From Adiantum capillus-veneris (Eukaryota > Streptophyta > Polypodiopsida > Polypodiales > Pteridaceae): a stretch of 64,000 bases of DNA. Under the pieces are notes generated by a model. That model did not search any database and was not told where the DNA came from. It saw only the letters and a program-made list of their open reading frames with translations. Position numbers and translations under genes: made by a program. Shown here piece by piece: positions 30,776-43,463 of the stretch; position 1 is the stretch's first letter; each line of letters begins with the position of its first letter. The stretch lies in assembly GCA_014529385.2 (NCBI GenBank), contig CM043971.1:59262209-59326208 (forward strand), in the 5' to 3' direction.

Positions 30776-33700
30776 AGGACTTTGTTCATACCATTCATCA
30801 TATGTGCAACTGGATTAGTTGCTCCCAAAGGTAAGGTGCACATCCTTACTAGGCCCAAAGGTCTCCTCATGGTAGTCAGGTCCCTGCTTTCCATTGCTAG
30901 TTGGAATCGATCATACCTTGAGTACAAATCTCCCATATAATATATTGCCCTTCCTACAAATGCCTTTGCAAATTCATCTACAACTGGCCCTATACCCACA
31001 TTTCTGATTGTCACCTTATTTATAGGCTGCATATCCTAAATAAAGCATAAAGAACCATTTTTCTTCAGAACTGTGAACCACCTATTTGCATACGGAGCAT
31101 AAGAAGGCTCCAAAATACCCATCTTGATCTTTTCATTAAGCAACTCAATGAGTTTTGGCAAATGGGGCTTTGGAACCGGAATAGGCCTCAAGTTCCAAGG
31201 TACATGAGGATAGTGAAGATCACCATAGGAGCAACAATGGATGGATCAACACATCCTATCTCATGCGCCTCGAATGCAAAAGCCTTTCCATGTTTGGAAA
31301 ACATTTCTTCAAAGCATACTCTTTCAGCATCTGTCAAACTGTCCTTGCAACCAATCTTTAACTCCTTCAAAGTATCATGTGTTAACTTATGTCCAATCTT
31401 GCTCGGCTCACAAAGACTAGGTTGCAAAGCAGCTTGATCCATCTTATCCGTATAGTCGTTTGGTAGAGGTAATGCCACTGGTTTTACTTTCTTTTCCATA
31501 TACTTGTACTTCTTCTCCACTCGTACATCAACACCTTGAGCATTTTTCAAATCCTCAATGACTTTATACATTTCTATTGATCAAACTTTCACAACCTCAC
31601 TTCCCATATGCAAATTGCAATTCACTAAAGACTCCAAGCCTTGCATAGTATCCACAAATGAACACTCATCAAACACTCATGTAATGTATTCATCATTTTC
31701 TAGAAAACCATTCATCTTCAAACCTCTTCGTACACTATTTACATGCTATCGTTCACCCCGCTTTAAGTCCTCACACTTTGTAAAACCAATAGATCCATAG
31801 TCTGTTAATCCTACAAAACCTGTAGAAAATGTTTCCTTTGCATATACATCATGCGAGAGCTTTTCTCTTCTTGTAACACTGCAATCCCGCTCTACAATGG
31901 TACATGGCCAAAACCCCTCATATCCTTGTAGTATTTGAACTCTTTCTTTGACTTTGGCAAGGGTTGCTCTTAAGACTTTCACGGTTCCTTTCATGGTCCA
32001 CACAAATAGTAAGGAATTGTATTGCACGCTTCCCATCCCTGCTCCTTATCCTAGCATAACCTGACCCATCATCCATTACCTTGGTTTCCATGCAAGTAGC
32101 TGTGACATATGGCTACCCAAGCATAAGAGGGTATGTAGACATCTCCTGCACAAAGAAATTTTGTTCATCTTTCACATCCCCTATAGTCTCCTTTACATTT
32201 GGACAAGCTCCGTATAGCTCCCTTGATGAGTTGTTTGTTGCACAAATTATCCATCCATGATTTATATCAAATTGTCCATTTTCCTTTTCGATAATGACTC
32301 TTTGACATAACGTTAATTTCTGACCCATGATCTATCAACGCAATATATGGCTCTTCTAAGTCTCTCACTTTTACCAGGTTCTCAGTAGTTGCTCTTGCCT
32401 AGTGACTCTTCAAGTAGTAACTCTTGTGAGTGGTCTCAACTTCATCTTCATCTTCATCATCCAAGAAGAGAACGTGTTTTACTCCTCCCCTAGACTTGTA
32501 GCATCCAGCAATAGTTTGATCACCTTGTTCGCCATAGACATTTACTCCTTGTGCATTTAAAGTCTCTTCTTCACCATGTACATGGATAGATTTGGTAAGA
32601 TCCTGTCGCTTACTCTTGATGATATCAATTATCACTTCATGAAACTCCCTCTTTGCTATTCCAAGGTATATTCCACCTAAATGTTCAAAATCCTCGCTTC
32701 CAAAACCTTTTTGAGATCCGTTGCTGCCTCTATATCGGATTGGAGTTTGTAGGCCGCACCCTTTGCTTTGGATTTCGTTGCTTCCTTCTTATTTTCTTTA
32801 GAGGCTTCTTGCATAGGCACTTCGGGGGCAGGCATCTGATTGTGGGGAAGGTGATCTAGGAGACACTGTGTCATTTCTGCCTCCACTCCTCATCGCCCGT
32901 TTTGAAGGCCCTTCATCCCCATTCTTACGTGCCTATGTTTCTCTTCAAAAATGGCCTCATTGGCTTGACATTTTGCAATATATGCATGCACTGACAAAGA
33001 GTCCACAGGGTCATTCCAACCTGTTTCTAGCCGAATGCAGTCTCCAGCTTCATGTAAAATCTCTGTAGTCATTTTACCCTTCATAGCAGATTCTATAGCA
33101 TATAGCCATAGCTCTCCAATACCATTAGATTCCTCTTCTCCAACCTTGAATGATCCTTTTTTCTTAATAACATCCACCTTCAACCCATAGGCGGTTGCCT
33201 CAACCATTGAGATGGCATGGCTAGTAGCCATGTCCTTGACTAGCTTTTTCATCCCACCTTCGCCAAAGTTGGTACCCCAAGTGCTTACCTGTTTTGCTTA
33301 AGTGAATTTTGCCATCTTTAAAGAAACAAGCTCCTTTGTCAAAACATCTTTGAAAGTTTCACAATCCCTCCTTCCATGGTCGGTACTATCACACCATATG
33401 CATCTATTTATAAAACTTTCTCTGCTTTGAGGTCGTTGCACTATAGATTGACCTGATGATTGCCCCTTCTCTTCTAGCCTTGTAAGCTTTAACTTCAATT
33501 CTTGCATTCCCTTAACAATATCATTGAGGACGATTTGTCACTCTTTGGAACCACAATCATAGGCTTCATGGGACTCTCGGGAACACTTGGGGCTTGATTA
33601 GGGTTGATGATCATCTTGTCTCTTCTTGGATCTCTTTGCCTGTAGCTTGCAAAAAGAGCCCTATCTTCTTTGAGTTTAGGGTAGCCTTCTCAATCCTCGA

Positions 33701-34253
33701 AAGTTGATCATAGCAGCGTTCAAATTCCCTTAGAAATTTGGTAGGTGAAAGTCCCTCTTTTGGCCGAACTACCCACCATAGAAAAGTCCTCTTTGTCACC
33801 CTTTTGGAGTATTCCATGAAATACTATTCTTTCAAGGATAATTCAAATGATTCCCATGTTGCCCCATGCTCATTTCTAATTCCCCTTACCTGCTCTCTGA
33901 TCTCGGGAACCATAGCAAGTTCAAAACTTTGCACCATCTCTACTTTGGGCACTCGATGAAGCTCCATCTCCTTTACATATCCACAAAGATACTTTTTTAC
34001 ATCTTTACCTTTAAATTGGTCCGTTTTATTCACCACAAATTGAAGCACTTTGGTTGAGAAAAGCTCTCTCCTTTCTGCAGCTTGCTGCTACTGCATAAAC
34101 ATTGCAAAGGCTTGAAACATTTGCATTGTGACTGGATCAAACAAAACCCCTTGTTTCTCTTGTTGCTCCATAGCTTTAATCCTTTGTTTTGAGATCTTCG
34201 ATGAAGCTTTTGAACCCTCACCCTAGCCTACTTCGCGTCGGGTTCACCAAACT
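30776..34253 (-). pseudogene. Ty3/gypsy remnant of unusual type, gag to reverse transcriptase
   Basis: Minus strand, read from about 34220 downward. Gag fragments (34048-33611: YCGYVKEMELHRVPK-like; FLREFERCYDQLSRIE) precede a zinc knuckle CIWCDSTDHGRRDC (about 33400) and linker fragments (33252-32399). A protease-like region (32328-32113, FDINHGWIICATN...LYGACPNVK) and a pre-RT region (31571-31188, KIGHKLTHDTLKELKIG) follow. The reverse transcriptase N-terminus (31032-30778; INKVTIRNVGIGPVVDEFA, GDLYSRYDRFQLAMESRDLTT, LPLGATNPVAHMMN) ends abruptly at the junction with the chromovirus LTR. The RT style (NKVTIRN, SRDLTT, PxGATNxV) is one I associate with fungal-like Ty3 lineages. No single frame is intact. 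A primer-site-like TGGTGAACCCGACG lies at about 34236-34249. Confidence 0.7.
34236..34249 (-). promoter_or_regulatory. Primer-binding-site-like sequence
   Basis: The minus strand reads TGGTGAACCCGACG just downstream of a possible LTR end (...CTTGACACA at 34254). The plus strand here ends in ...TTCACCA like a tRNA 3' end. The tRNA is not identified. Confidence 0.45.
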
Positions 34254-37200
34254 TGTGTCAAGAAGTATGTAGTGCGACTAGGAAAGCGCCGGGCCTCTGA
34301 CTGTGAGGATTCGTAGCAAATTCAAGCAAGGCGTAGATGATTTGCAGACAAAAACAAGCTAAAATAGAACAAAACTCCAGCCATGAAATATTCTCTTTGA
34401 GAAATAACCAAGATCACTCAAAACTCTTGTGTGTGTGATGATTTGGTGTAGCCTCACTGCCAATTACACAGTTGTAATGCTCTTTCGCCCTGATAAAAAC
34501 CCTACACAAACGCTTCAATTATCCGTTGTAGTCATTTCATGGAAGCTTCAGAACTTCATTATTCATTCCCGAGTAGGTATTTGAAGAGGGGAAACCCTTG
34601 GTGGCCTCACAACCTCTAATACAGGGTTGGAACAGCACGGGACTGCACTAGCATACCTTAGGTGCAAGCTTTGTATCCCTTCACAGAGGAGCTTATAGTG
34701 ATGATATTGCTCTTCTAAAATGTTCCCTCAGTCCTCATAGTCATGGATCCGTGAGTGATGTGGCATTTTGAGCCATTTTTAACCATTTTTTGTAATTTTT
34801 TGCCCAACAATGCCCATTTTTGCCCGTAAAAAGCCCAAACGACTTGGGAAAATTCCCTAAAATTATGGAAAATACCATTGGGATTAAATTTCATCTTGAA
34901 TCTCTTATTTTTACTTAGAAATCACTCTAGATGCATCTCTTACATCCACGCATGAAACCTGCAATTTTGGCCGAGATCGCCCGCATTGAACTTTCTAGGC
35001 AAAACGAGCGTGCCACTTCGATACACTTGATAGTTGTACATTTATAAAGCAAAATAGGAATATTTTAATGTGATAAAATATGCATCAATGCCACGTCCAG
35101 GTCCTCGCTGTTTCGGCAAGGTATATACAGAGCTGCAACCGTGGCATCTATTTTCGCATGTATCACACTATGTACATCATAGCATTTGGTCCCACACAGC
35201 AAAAGCATTGAGAGTGAGGTAAATATTTTAGTTTCACATTATGCACGTGCCATAGCACGACAACATTCATAAAAACTAATGACATTTACGGTGCTATTAA
35301 AAGTAGTAAATACATTGGTGATATCTTGATCAGTGTAATTAAAGAAATAGATCATGAACATGTCATTCAATTAGATCTCTCCAATCTTAAAAAAATAAAA
35401 AAACTCTCAAAACATCTCGAGTGTGTAAGTGAAGGGTGAGTTTAGAATATGAAAAGAGCCACGAAGGTGGAAAGTTAATATTTTTTTTTGTGCCCATATA
35501 AAGAGGTGGTCGACTTCACATTTGTACATTTGTGTTTTTCTTCTGTTTTATTTTTCCTTTAACTTTTTCTTCCCTTTAAAGTGTCCTTACACTATGTATG
35601 TTGTGAATATCTTTTTTTTGAAGCCATTAGAAATACTTTAGTAGTCATGGACAATGCAAAGAATTATAAAGATGTTCGTAGTATAGTAAAAAGTGATTTC
35701 TACATATTTATGTCAATCATTGAAATACGCACAATTTAAAATTGGCGCTAAAACATTGGTACACTAGTGAAGAAACTACATGTTTGCCAAAATAATCAAC
35801 GTCATGCATCAAGTTGTGAAATTTATCTTGAAATGACAAAGAGTGCTTGATTATACACGGTGTGCGTGTCAGTTACGTTAAAATTACCTATTAATACTTG
35901 ATTTTTGCACGCAGTATTACACATTGGAATCTCTCCTACGTAATAAGTGCAATGTCATTGATACTTATGATTGCACAGTATTTGACGAATGGCAGCTCAA
36001 CCAGTTTGAACAAGTGAAAGAGATAATTATGAGTTTACAAGGATCCATAAAGTAGCTTGCTTAGTGGAAGAGTGTAATGTATGCATACCATGTAATGATA
36101 GTTGTTATGCTTACAATTTGTAAACTTGATTAAAAAGCTCCAAGCATGGGGGAAATTATGTATGACTTGGTAAACAGCCTAGCAAAGTTTAGAAAATCCT
36201 TAAGAGTTAAAAGAATCTATAGTAAAGAAGGAGTGGCGAATATCATTCTCTACAAAAACAACGGAAATTTTTATCCAAGTACTTTAATACAAAGTGGAAG
36301 AGTGCTCATAGTCCACTCCATAGTGTGGCTTACATGTTGGATCTGAGTATTGGAATTTACATTTGATGTCAAATACAAAGGAGATCAAAGATTTCTAACA
36401 GGTAGTCAATACGTTCTACTCCAACGCTTAGGATCAAATTAATTGTATCAAAGAGATGACGCCATTTTGTGGACTAAACAAACTTTGATTTCATAAAACT
36501 TCAAGTGAAGCTATATTAGGACTAAGGGAACATGTCTATTGAGTCTCATCACATTTTGACAAGGTACATGGATTAAAATTCATCATGATCCAAGTCACAA
36601 AAATTGCAGCTGAATATCATCACCCTAACATTTGATAACAATCTCTTATGGTCAAAACATCAAAAAACAATGATTTAAGCACTCAAATATTATTAACCAC
36701 AATGGAATTACCGGTCTTTAGCTTTGAAAGTGCTTTGTCATTGATGACACTCTCCACTTCCTTGAGTGATTTATATCTGTTGTGTTATGGTTGATATGGA
36801 GATGGGTTTCAATTGTTGATACAATGTTTTATTTTGTTGTGCATACTTCTTATGGTGGCCAATTTTGGCAATGAAGATGGATATCGATGTTGCGTGCCTT
36901 TGTGAAAACTACTTGTTTTGGTTTGTTAACTTTATGATAAAGGTTTTCCTTGGGTTCCATGGCACTGTTGAGCTCCTTATTATTGTTTTTTATAGCTCTT
37001 CTACTGAATTTGTCAATGTTTTTTTAAAAACATTGTATGTTATTCTTAGACTTGTCATTGTTTACAAGAGATTTGTTGTTTTCCTTCTTGACAAGTAATG
37101 GAGATTTATAATTTTTTCTCTAATTCTTTAATAAATGACATGGGTAGCCATTGCCTCATTGCTGATGTAGAAGGAATATATACAAGAAGATAATGATGTG

Positions 37201-37987
37201 TGTTTCTAGATTAGGGTCTAGAATGTGGATGTCAAAGGAAAAAAACTTGGTGGAAAAAATTGTCTTTGGTATATGCTCGTATTGGAGCTGAGCATTGGAC
37301 TTTAAGTACTTATTCATGCAAGGTGAGTGCTTGGGAGAAACAACTTGGAAGAGTGTCTAATGCTAGTGTCAATTATGGGACACTCTATATGCATACAATA
37401 AATTTGTCAAACAAAAGCATGTAGTGTGAAAGATGGATTTGATGGGTGCCTCAAGGAGCAAATATAGCACATGTGACATCAAAGGACATCGCAATAGCTT
37501 CCATGTCTTCAAGAAGGGTTTTTGATGTAGAAGCTTCTCCACTCATACCTCACTATGCTCTATACGTGAGTGTCTTTTGGCATTCCTCCTTCACTTCACC
37601 AGACTTAAAATACATACACTTTGACTCTTATGCTCACCTATACGAGCATGAGTGACACAACATAAATATGCTCAATTTTTTCAACTTGGGTATTACCTAG
37701 AATAGATAAGACTCCTAAACCGTAGAAAATATTACTTAAAGCTTTGGGACCAACACCTCACTCATTTAGTGGCTTAGCCACCCTACTCTGACTCTTATGC
37801 CATGTATTTTAAATGGTGACTTGGATGTACATGTTCAAGACTAGAAACCCAATTCCATAGGCTCTTGAGATTTAGGCGTCTTTCATTGCTTTGGTCTTTG
37901 GATGCCACCATTTTGTCCAGTAGATTGATATACTTTTGCTTCTCTTGATATGATTGTTATTTTGCAAAACATGTTCTACGGTTATAC
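34254..37987. other. Possible LTR start, then AT-rich DNA without recognised genes
   Basis: The first few hundred bases (from 34254, TGTGTCAAGAAG in plus orientation) may be the 5' LTR of the minus-strand gypsy remnant, but the far end could not be located. The rest is AT-rich. The longest frames (36146-36346, 36865-37098 and 37446-37655) show no domain. The last 3 bases (TAC, 37985-37987) are the target duplication of the large CACTA. Confidence 0.4.
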
Positions 37988-38062
37988 CACTACAAGACGT
38001 GCTTAATAGTAGCGACACTCATAGTGCGACGCTCAAAAATGAAAAAGCACGGCGTCTCTATA

Positions 38063-38096
38063 GGCGTCGCTATGTTACTTGTAACATAGCGACGCC
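38063..38096. repeat. Perfect 16-bp inverted repeat with 2-base loop
   Basis: GGCGTCGCTATGTTAC, then TT, then the exact reverse complement. It contains two facing GCGTCGCTA subterminal words of the large CACTA. Confidence 0.95.
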
Positions 38097-38182
38097 GCCA
38101 GGGCTAAAAACAATAACTGAGAGCGTCCGAAAACTCAGATATCAGATCTGAGTTTTCGACACGTGCTCAAGCAAGCAAGGTA

Positions 38183-38212
38183 ATGCTCTCCCTCTCTCTC
38201 TCTCTTTCTTCT

Positions 38213-38263
<51 letters not shown>

Positions 38264-38349
38264 CGCGCGCGCGTGAGGAGAGGAAGGAGAGCCAGGTATG
38301 CTCCTTCCCTCTCCTCACTCTCATGTTCCCTTCCCCTCTTTCTCTCTCC

Positions 38350-38402
<53 letters not shown>

Positions 38403-38477
38403 GAGGAGAGGAAGGAGAGCCAGGTATACTCCTTCCTTCTCCTCACTCTCATGGTCCCTTCCCCTCTTTCTCTCTCC

Positions 38478-38515
<38 letters not shown>

Positions 38516-38544
38516 TTGTGTTTTTGAGAGAGAGAGAGAGATAG

Positions 38545-38576
<32 letters not shown>

Positions 38577-38729
38577 CACAAGCATAAACAAAAAACGCAC
38601 ACACACACACATGCATAAACAAAGAAAGCACACACACATTGAGAGAGGAAAAGAGAGAGAGAGCATGCATAAACCAAAAATACGCACACACACATGCATA
38701 ATCAAAGAATGCACACACACATTGAGAGA

Positions 38730-38784
<55 letters not shown>

Positions 38785-38822
38785 AGAAGAAGAAGAAGGA
38801 GAAGAAGAAGGAGAAGAAGAAG
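38183..38822. repeat. Cluster of (CT)n, (AC)n, (GA)n and (GAA)n microsatellites
   Basis: AC runs at about 38215-38258, 38383-38402 and 38497-38516, CT and GA runs between, and GAA at 38780-38822. A segment of about 75 bp (GAGGAGAGGAAGGAGAGCC...) is directly repeated at 38273 and 38402, so the microsatellites lie in a duplicated unit of about 130 bp. All long frames here are low-complexity artefacts. Confidence 0.9.
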
Positions 38823-39189
38823 AGAGTGTTAACATCATAGGAAACTATCCCAAGAGACCTTAAAGATCTAGTCGATAGGAGTTGAACTCAAGACATGTTA
38901 TTCATAAGGAAAATGGCATAACCAATCTATCACACTTCGGTGATAGAAAAATTATACCATTTTTCTCCTTTTCTTATTGGCGTGCACACACACCCACACA
39001 CACACCCGAGAAGAAGAGAGTTAAATTTAACGTCATAGGAAACTAATTAAAGAGACCAAAAAATCTAGCCGATGAGGAGTTGAACTCAAGACTTATTATT
39101 CAAGAGGAAAATGGCATAACCAATCTACCACACTTGGGCGATAGAAAGGTTAAACCATTTTTCTCTTCTTATTGGCACACACACACCCA

Positions 39190-39226
<37 letters not shown>

Positions 39227-39275
39227 GAAGAAGAGAGTTTTAACGTTGTAGGAAAATATCCTAAAAGACGTTAAA
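38823..39275. repeat. About 190-bp tandem units with microsatellite joints
   Basis: The block CATAGGAAACTA...GAGTTGAACTCAAGAC...ATGGCATAACCAATCTA appears from 38833 and again from 39032. A third partial copy begins at about 39241. The joints are (AC)n tracts (38984-39004 and 39177-39224). Confidence 0.8.
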
Positions 39276-39279
39276 GATT

Positions 39280-39480
39280 AGGTTAGATGTAGACTTACGT
39301 TAAATTAGATTTAGGTTTATTTAAGTTAAATTAGATTAGATTTAGGTTTATTTTTAGTTAGATTTACATTTGATTAGATTTAGGTTTATTTACGTTAGAT
39401 TTAGATTTATGTTATATTAGATTAGATTTAGGTTTATTTATGTTATATTAGATTAGATTTAGGTTATTTAAGATTAGAAG
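39280..39480. repeat. Degenerate TTAGATTTAGGTTTATTTA repeat
   Basis: Short-period AT-rich repeat of about 35-40 bp with at least five imperfect copies, in the 5' part of the large CACTA. Confidence 0.75.
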
Positions 39481-39914
39481 AAATGCGAGAAAATCGTTTA
39501 AGATAAGGTTAGAAGAAATGGCGAGAAAATTTCCTGCACTCATAGCCTCGACAGTCCATGCGGACCAGCAATTCCACTTGCATGTTCGACTGCTGCTACC
39601 ATACAATAATCCATCATGTTCAGCTAATGGAAGAGCAAATTGAGTCTACACAGAAATTAGAGATGCAAGATGACGATTCCAAGGATCACACACACACACA
39701 CACACCACATCCCGTCAAATCTAGATTAAGAATTAAGTGCCTTGAGCAGACATCAGCTACATTGCAAGAATGGCGTACTTGCATGCTACAAACAAAGATC
39801 TACTATGAAAAGATGTTAAGATGCTGTGAAATGCTACAGCTAGAGAAGAGGCAAAGGGGTTTTGTCCACTACATGCAGTATCATGTAGACGTGGGTGTGT
39901 AGATTTCTTGTACC

Positions 39915-40031
39915 CACAAATATAGGCATTGACCAATAAAGACGAGATTAGAACCCGGTGGTTCTGATCTCCATGCACCTCTAGACCGAGGTGTGCGGGG
40001 ATTGGACATGACTAGAGAATGTGAGGTAGTT
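39915..40031 (-). repeat. Inverted copy of the small CACTA's tandem-unit core
   Basis: The reverse complement matches the conserved core of the 6384-7513 units (CCTCACATTCTCTAG, CACCTCGGTCTAGAGGTGCA, GGAGATCA, TTTATTGGTCAATG). It lies about 150 bp upstream of the transposase start, followed by a (GA)n run (40045-40118). Confidence 0.85.
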
Positions 40032-40039
40032 TACAGTGT

Positions 40040-40044
<5 letters not shown>

Positions 40045-40118
<74 letters not shown>
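40045..40118. repeat. (GA)n microsatellite
   Basis: Nearly pure GA run just upstream of the TNPD-like gene. Confidence 0.95.
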
Positions 40119-40120
<2 letters not shown>

Positions 40121-42002
40121 AAGACGAAGAATGCCAATAGAAGATTAAATTTGTTGTCCAGGTTATAAGATTTTTGCCCTCATTATGAGTAGTGACAAGG
40201 ATGTGGGGCCGTCCAACCGAAACACCTATCTCTCAACGAGGATCTTATGTCCTTGTAACCATTGCAAGCATGATGTACGACGAGCAAGACGCGTTTCTTT
40301 GCAGCACGTTCGCGAATTTGGCAAGTTGGATCCATCTATTATAGATCGAGTTGTTGCCAATTATAACTCATCGGACTCTGACGCTGGCCAACATGCAGCA
40401 ATCTTGCAACCCAATAGACGTGTTCGTAGGCGCTTTGGTCAAGCAGCATATGTGAGGCCACAAGATGTAGCCTCTGACAGCTCGAGGGATGATCATGCAG
40501 ACCACATTCCCAACGAGGCAATGTTTGAGCCTGAGATTGATGAAATGATCGAGACGATCATGAATTCAGAAAGGCTTGTCTATGATTATATGAAAAGTGA
40601 AGCCGATACGCCATTGTATAATGGAGCACGTGTGTCTAGATTGAAAGCGCTCCTGGTTCTTCTCAACATGCAGAGAAAGTTTGGATGGAGTGACACTAGC
40701 ATCACAACGCTTTTCAGGTGATCTATTACAATTAGTTTACTTTAATAAAACTCTAAATGTATTACAATTAGTTTACTTTAATAAAACTCTAAATGTCTTA
40801 ATGACTGTATTCTTTTCAGAGGGGAATACATAGACATGGAGAAGTGTCCGAAATGTGATTCCGAAAGATATTGAGTAGATCTCCACGGAACAAAAATTAC
40901 GCAAAAGGTTTTGCGACATTTTTCTCTGCTTCCTCGCATCAAGCATTTCTTCGAATGTAAGTCCATGGCCGCCCTAGCATCATGGCATGAGGAGAATAAA
41001 TCTTCGAATGGTGTGCTACGGATTTCTGCAGTTTGTGCAGCCTGGAAACATATAGATGGAACATGGTCGGATTTTGCCAGGGAAGCTCAAAATTTTGCAC
41101 TTAGGCCTGGCCATGGATGGCGTAAATCCATTTGGTCAAAGATCAACATCTTACAATGTATGGCCTGTTGTCATCGTCAACTACAACATTCCCTCGTGGT
41201 TGACTACGAAGAAGGGGCACCTATGGCTAAGCTTGATTGTGCCGGGGTGATATAAAGTAAAGAATATGGATGTGTATCTTCGTCCACTATTGGAAGAGAT
41301 ACAACAATTGTGGATTGGCATAGAGGTGGTGGATATGAGCCGACACACAGGTCGATGGAATGCTTTGATCAGAGGCATTCTAATGTGGACCATGCATGAC
41401 TATCCCGGACTAACAAAATGCTCAGGTGATCTATTTACACTCCTCACTCAAACACTGTAAATCTTGGTTTTTCTCAAGCTGATCTATTATCATATGTATA
41501 CATGCGGGGCTTCAAACAAGCGGATACAGAGCATGTGTCACATGTGGACTTAGACTGAATGCACGTAGGGCGCCCTCACTGAAGAAGCAAATCTACGAAG
41601 GTCATCAAGCATATCTTCTAGAGAATCATGTGTTACGTGATGGCTTTTTGGGAAGAGAGCCACTGAGGATGTCTGCACAAGCATGGTTAGAGCAAAAGGA
41701 GATGTGTGATGACGGATTGCCCCCAAGGATGAAGAGACTCATGATCAATTACTTGCTCGATCCAATGCACATATTCAAAGATATGGGACCATCTGACCGG
41801 CAAGAAAGATACTTTGGGAGCCAGAGTTGACCTTAGAAATGTGGATCGTATGGAGCAATATTGGCCGCAAACAGCGTCCGATGGATTGATAAAACTCGCT
41901 AAAGCACCATGGATTTTCACAGGTGCCCAAGAACGCAAAGTAAAAGAGACCATTCGATCTTTGCGGACCCCCACTGACGTAATGCACTCTCTCCGAACGT
42001 GT

Positions 42003-43461
42003 TGATGGGGGCTTTTCACAAGCCAAGCTCCCATACCCCTCTTCTCTCGTCCCCACCCCATGAAAACCCCCTCTTAGGGAGGGAGTGATAAAAGACATTG
42101 GAAAAAGTAAGAAAAAAAATAAAGTATGATTATGTAAATATATAAGAAAGGTAAAATAGGCCACCTCATACCTGCGGGGTAGCCCATCCCCACCTTGCCT
42201 CCTTTTTCTTCACTGTTGCCCCGTCGGGTGTCCCTTTTCCTCTCCTCCACTCAAAAGGTCAACCCCCTCTCTCTTCCCCTTGTCCTTTCTCCTTTCTCTC
42301 TCCCCTCAAGCTACCCCACCTCTCACCAATAATGCATTATAACTCACCAATAATGCACCCTAACTCACATGCAACTTACCCTATCTTCCAAAATAGTATA
42401 CCCCACCCCCTCTTTCTCTCTCCTATCATATCCCATGACCCAAATACCCCCCTCTCTCTCTAAAGGGCACCATGTCTCTCGTCTTGTAGCTAAATAACCT
42501 CACCCACACTCACACACACTCAGTTTCACTAAAAAAGGTGCCCACAGACCCATCCCCACCCGGTGGTTACCTAATTTTTCTTCTGTTCACACACATCTGC
42601 ACACAGATTCACCTGTGAACACACTCCCCTCTCTCCCCTCTTGTAATTACTTTATTCTCCATGTCACCTCTCACTTTTTTTCATCAACCCATCTCTCTCT
42701 CTAATTCTAGAATTTCTAAATTTCTCCCCCCTCCTCCCCTATATAAAGAGGGGTCACCATCACACTAAGGACACACACCATCACCAAAGAGTACACTATG
42801 CACTGTGTGTGCCTAGTACACACACACACACCCACACCATCACCATCACCGCAATCACCATGCTCGTCTTAAGCATGACCTCTACACCCTTGGGCTATGG
42901 AAGATGAAGGGAAACTAAATGAAGGATGATGGCCGTAACCCTCGTGCGAGTCTTCGCCATCAACTCCCACCTATCCGCCATGCGCTCTACCACGCTCTCC
43001 CTTCTCATTCCCGTACCCTATGCTCCCCATTTCATCGCCTTATTCTCTAAATAAAGCTTGAGGTTTTGTGAGTATGTTTTCTTGCAATGTTTTGCCCATG
43101 TGAGGTGTGCGGAATCGCCACCTAGTCTTGTGTTTGGAGTGAGCTTGTGTATGTGTGAAGGGTGTGCGGATTCGCCATCCTTTTGTGGTGCCTAAGTACT
43201 AAGCCGCTATACCCCCTCCCTCACTCTCTCTCTCTCTCTCTCTCTCTCACTTGATCTCATTCCCTTTCCTCTTCATCATTGCTCCCAAGCATCCATCTCT
43301 CTTGGATGAAAACTTTGTTATGGTGGTGTGTTGTTTGCGTCCTAGCCGTTGAAGCTAGGTGGTGCCTCCTGTTTGCTTTACCATGACAAGCTCGAGGCGC
43401 GCCATTCGGTCCCCGGTGTTTTAGAGGCCGTCGGGGTTCGGGGTTCGCTTTGCTCCCGTCA
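42003..43461 (+). repeat. 5' LTR of the Tat-like element
   Basis: Contains a TATATAAAGAGG promoter-like box (about 42739-42750), a polypyrimidine-rich 5' part and a (CT)n run (43222-43248). It lacks the ~105-bp segment found in the other LTR at about 50290-50395. Confidence 0.92.
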
Positions 43462-43463
43462 TT

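Noticed and set aside
36865..37098. A small hydrophobic membrane protein
   Set aside because: The frame is AT-rich and isolated, with no splice or homology support. Hydrophobicity follows from T-rich codons.
38142..38838. Long Ser/Leu-, His/Thr- or Arg/Glu-rich open frames on both strands
   Set aside because: They are translations of CT, AC and GA microsatellites and have no coding support.
39280..39480. TTTAGGTTTA-rich repeat as a degenerate telomere
   Set aside because: The period is about 35-40 bp with no run of TTTAGGG. It reads as a simple AT-rich minisatellite.
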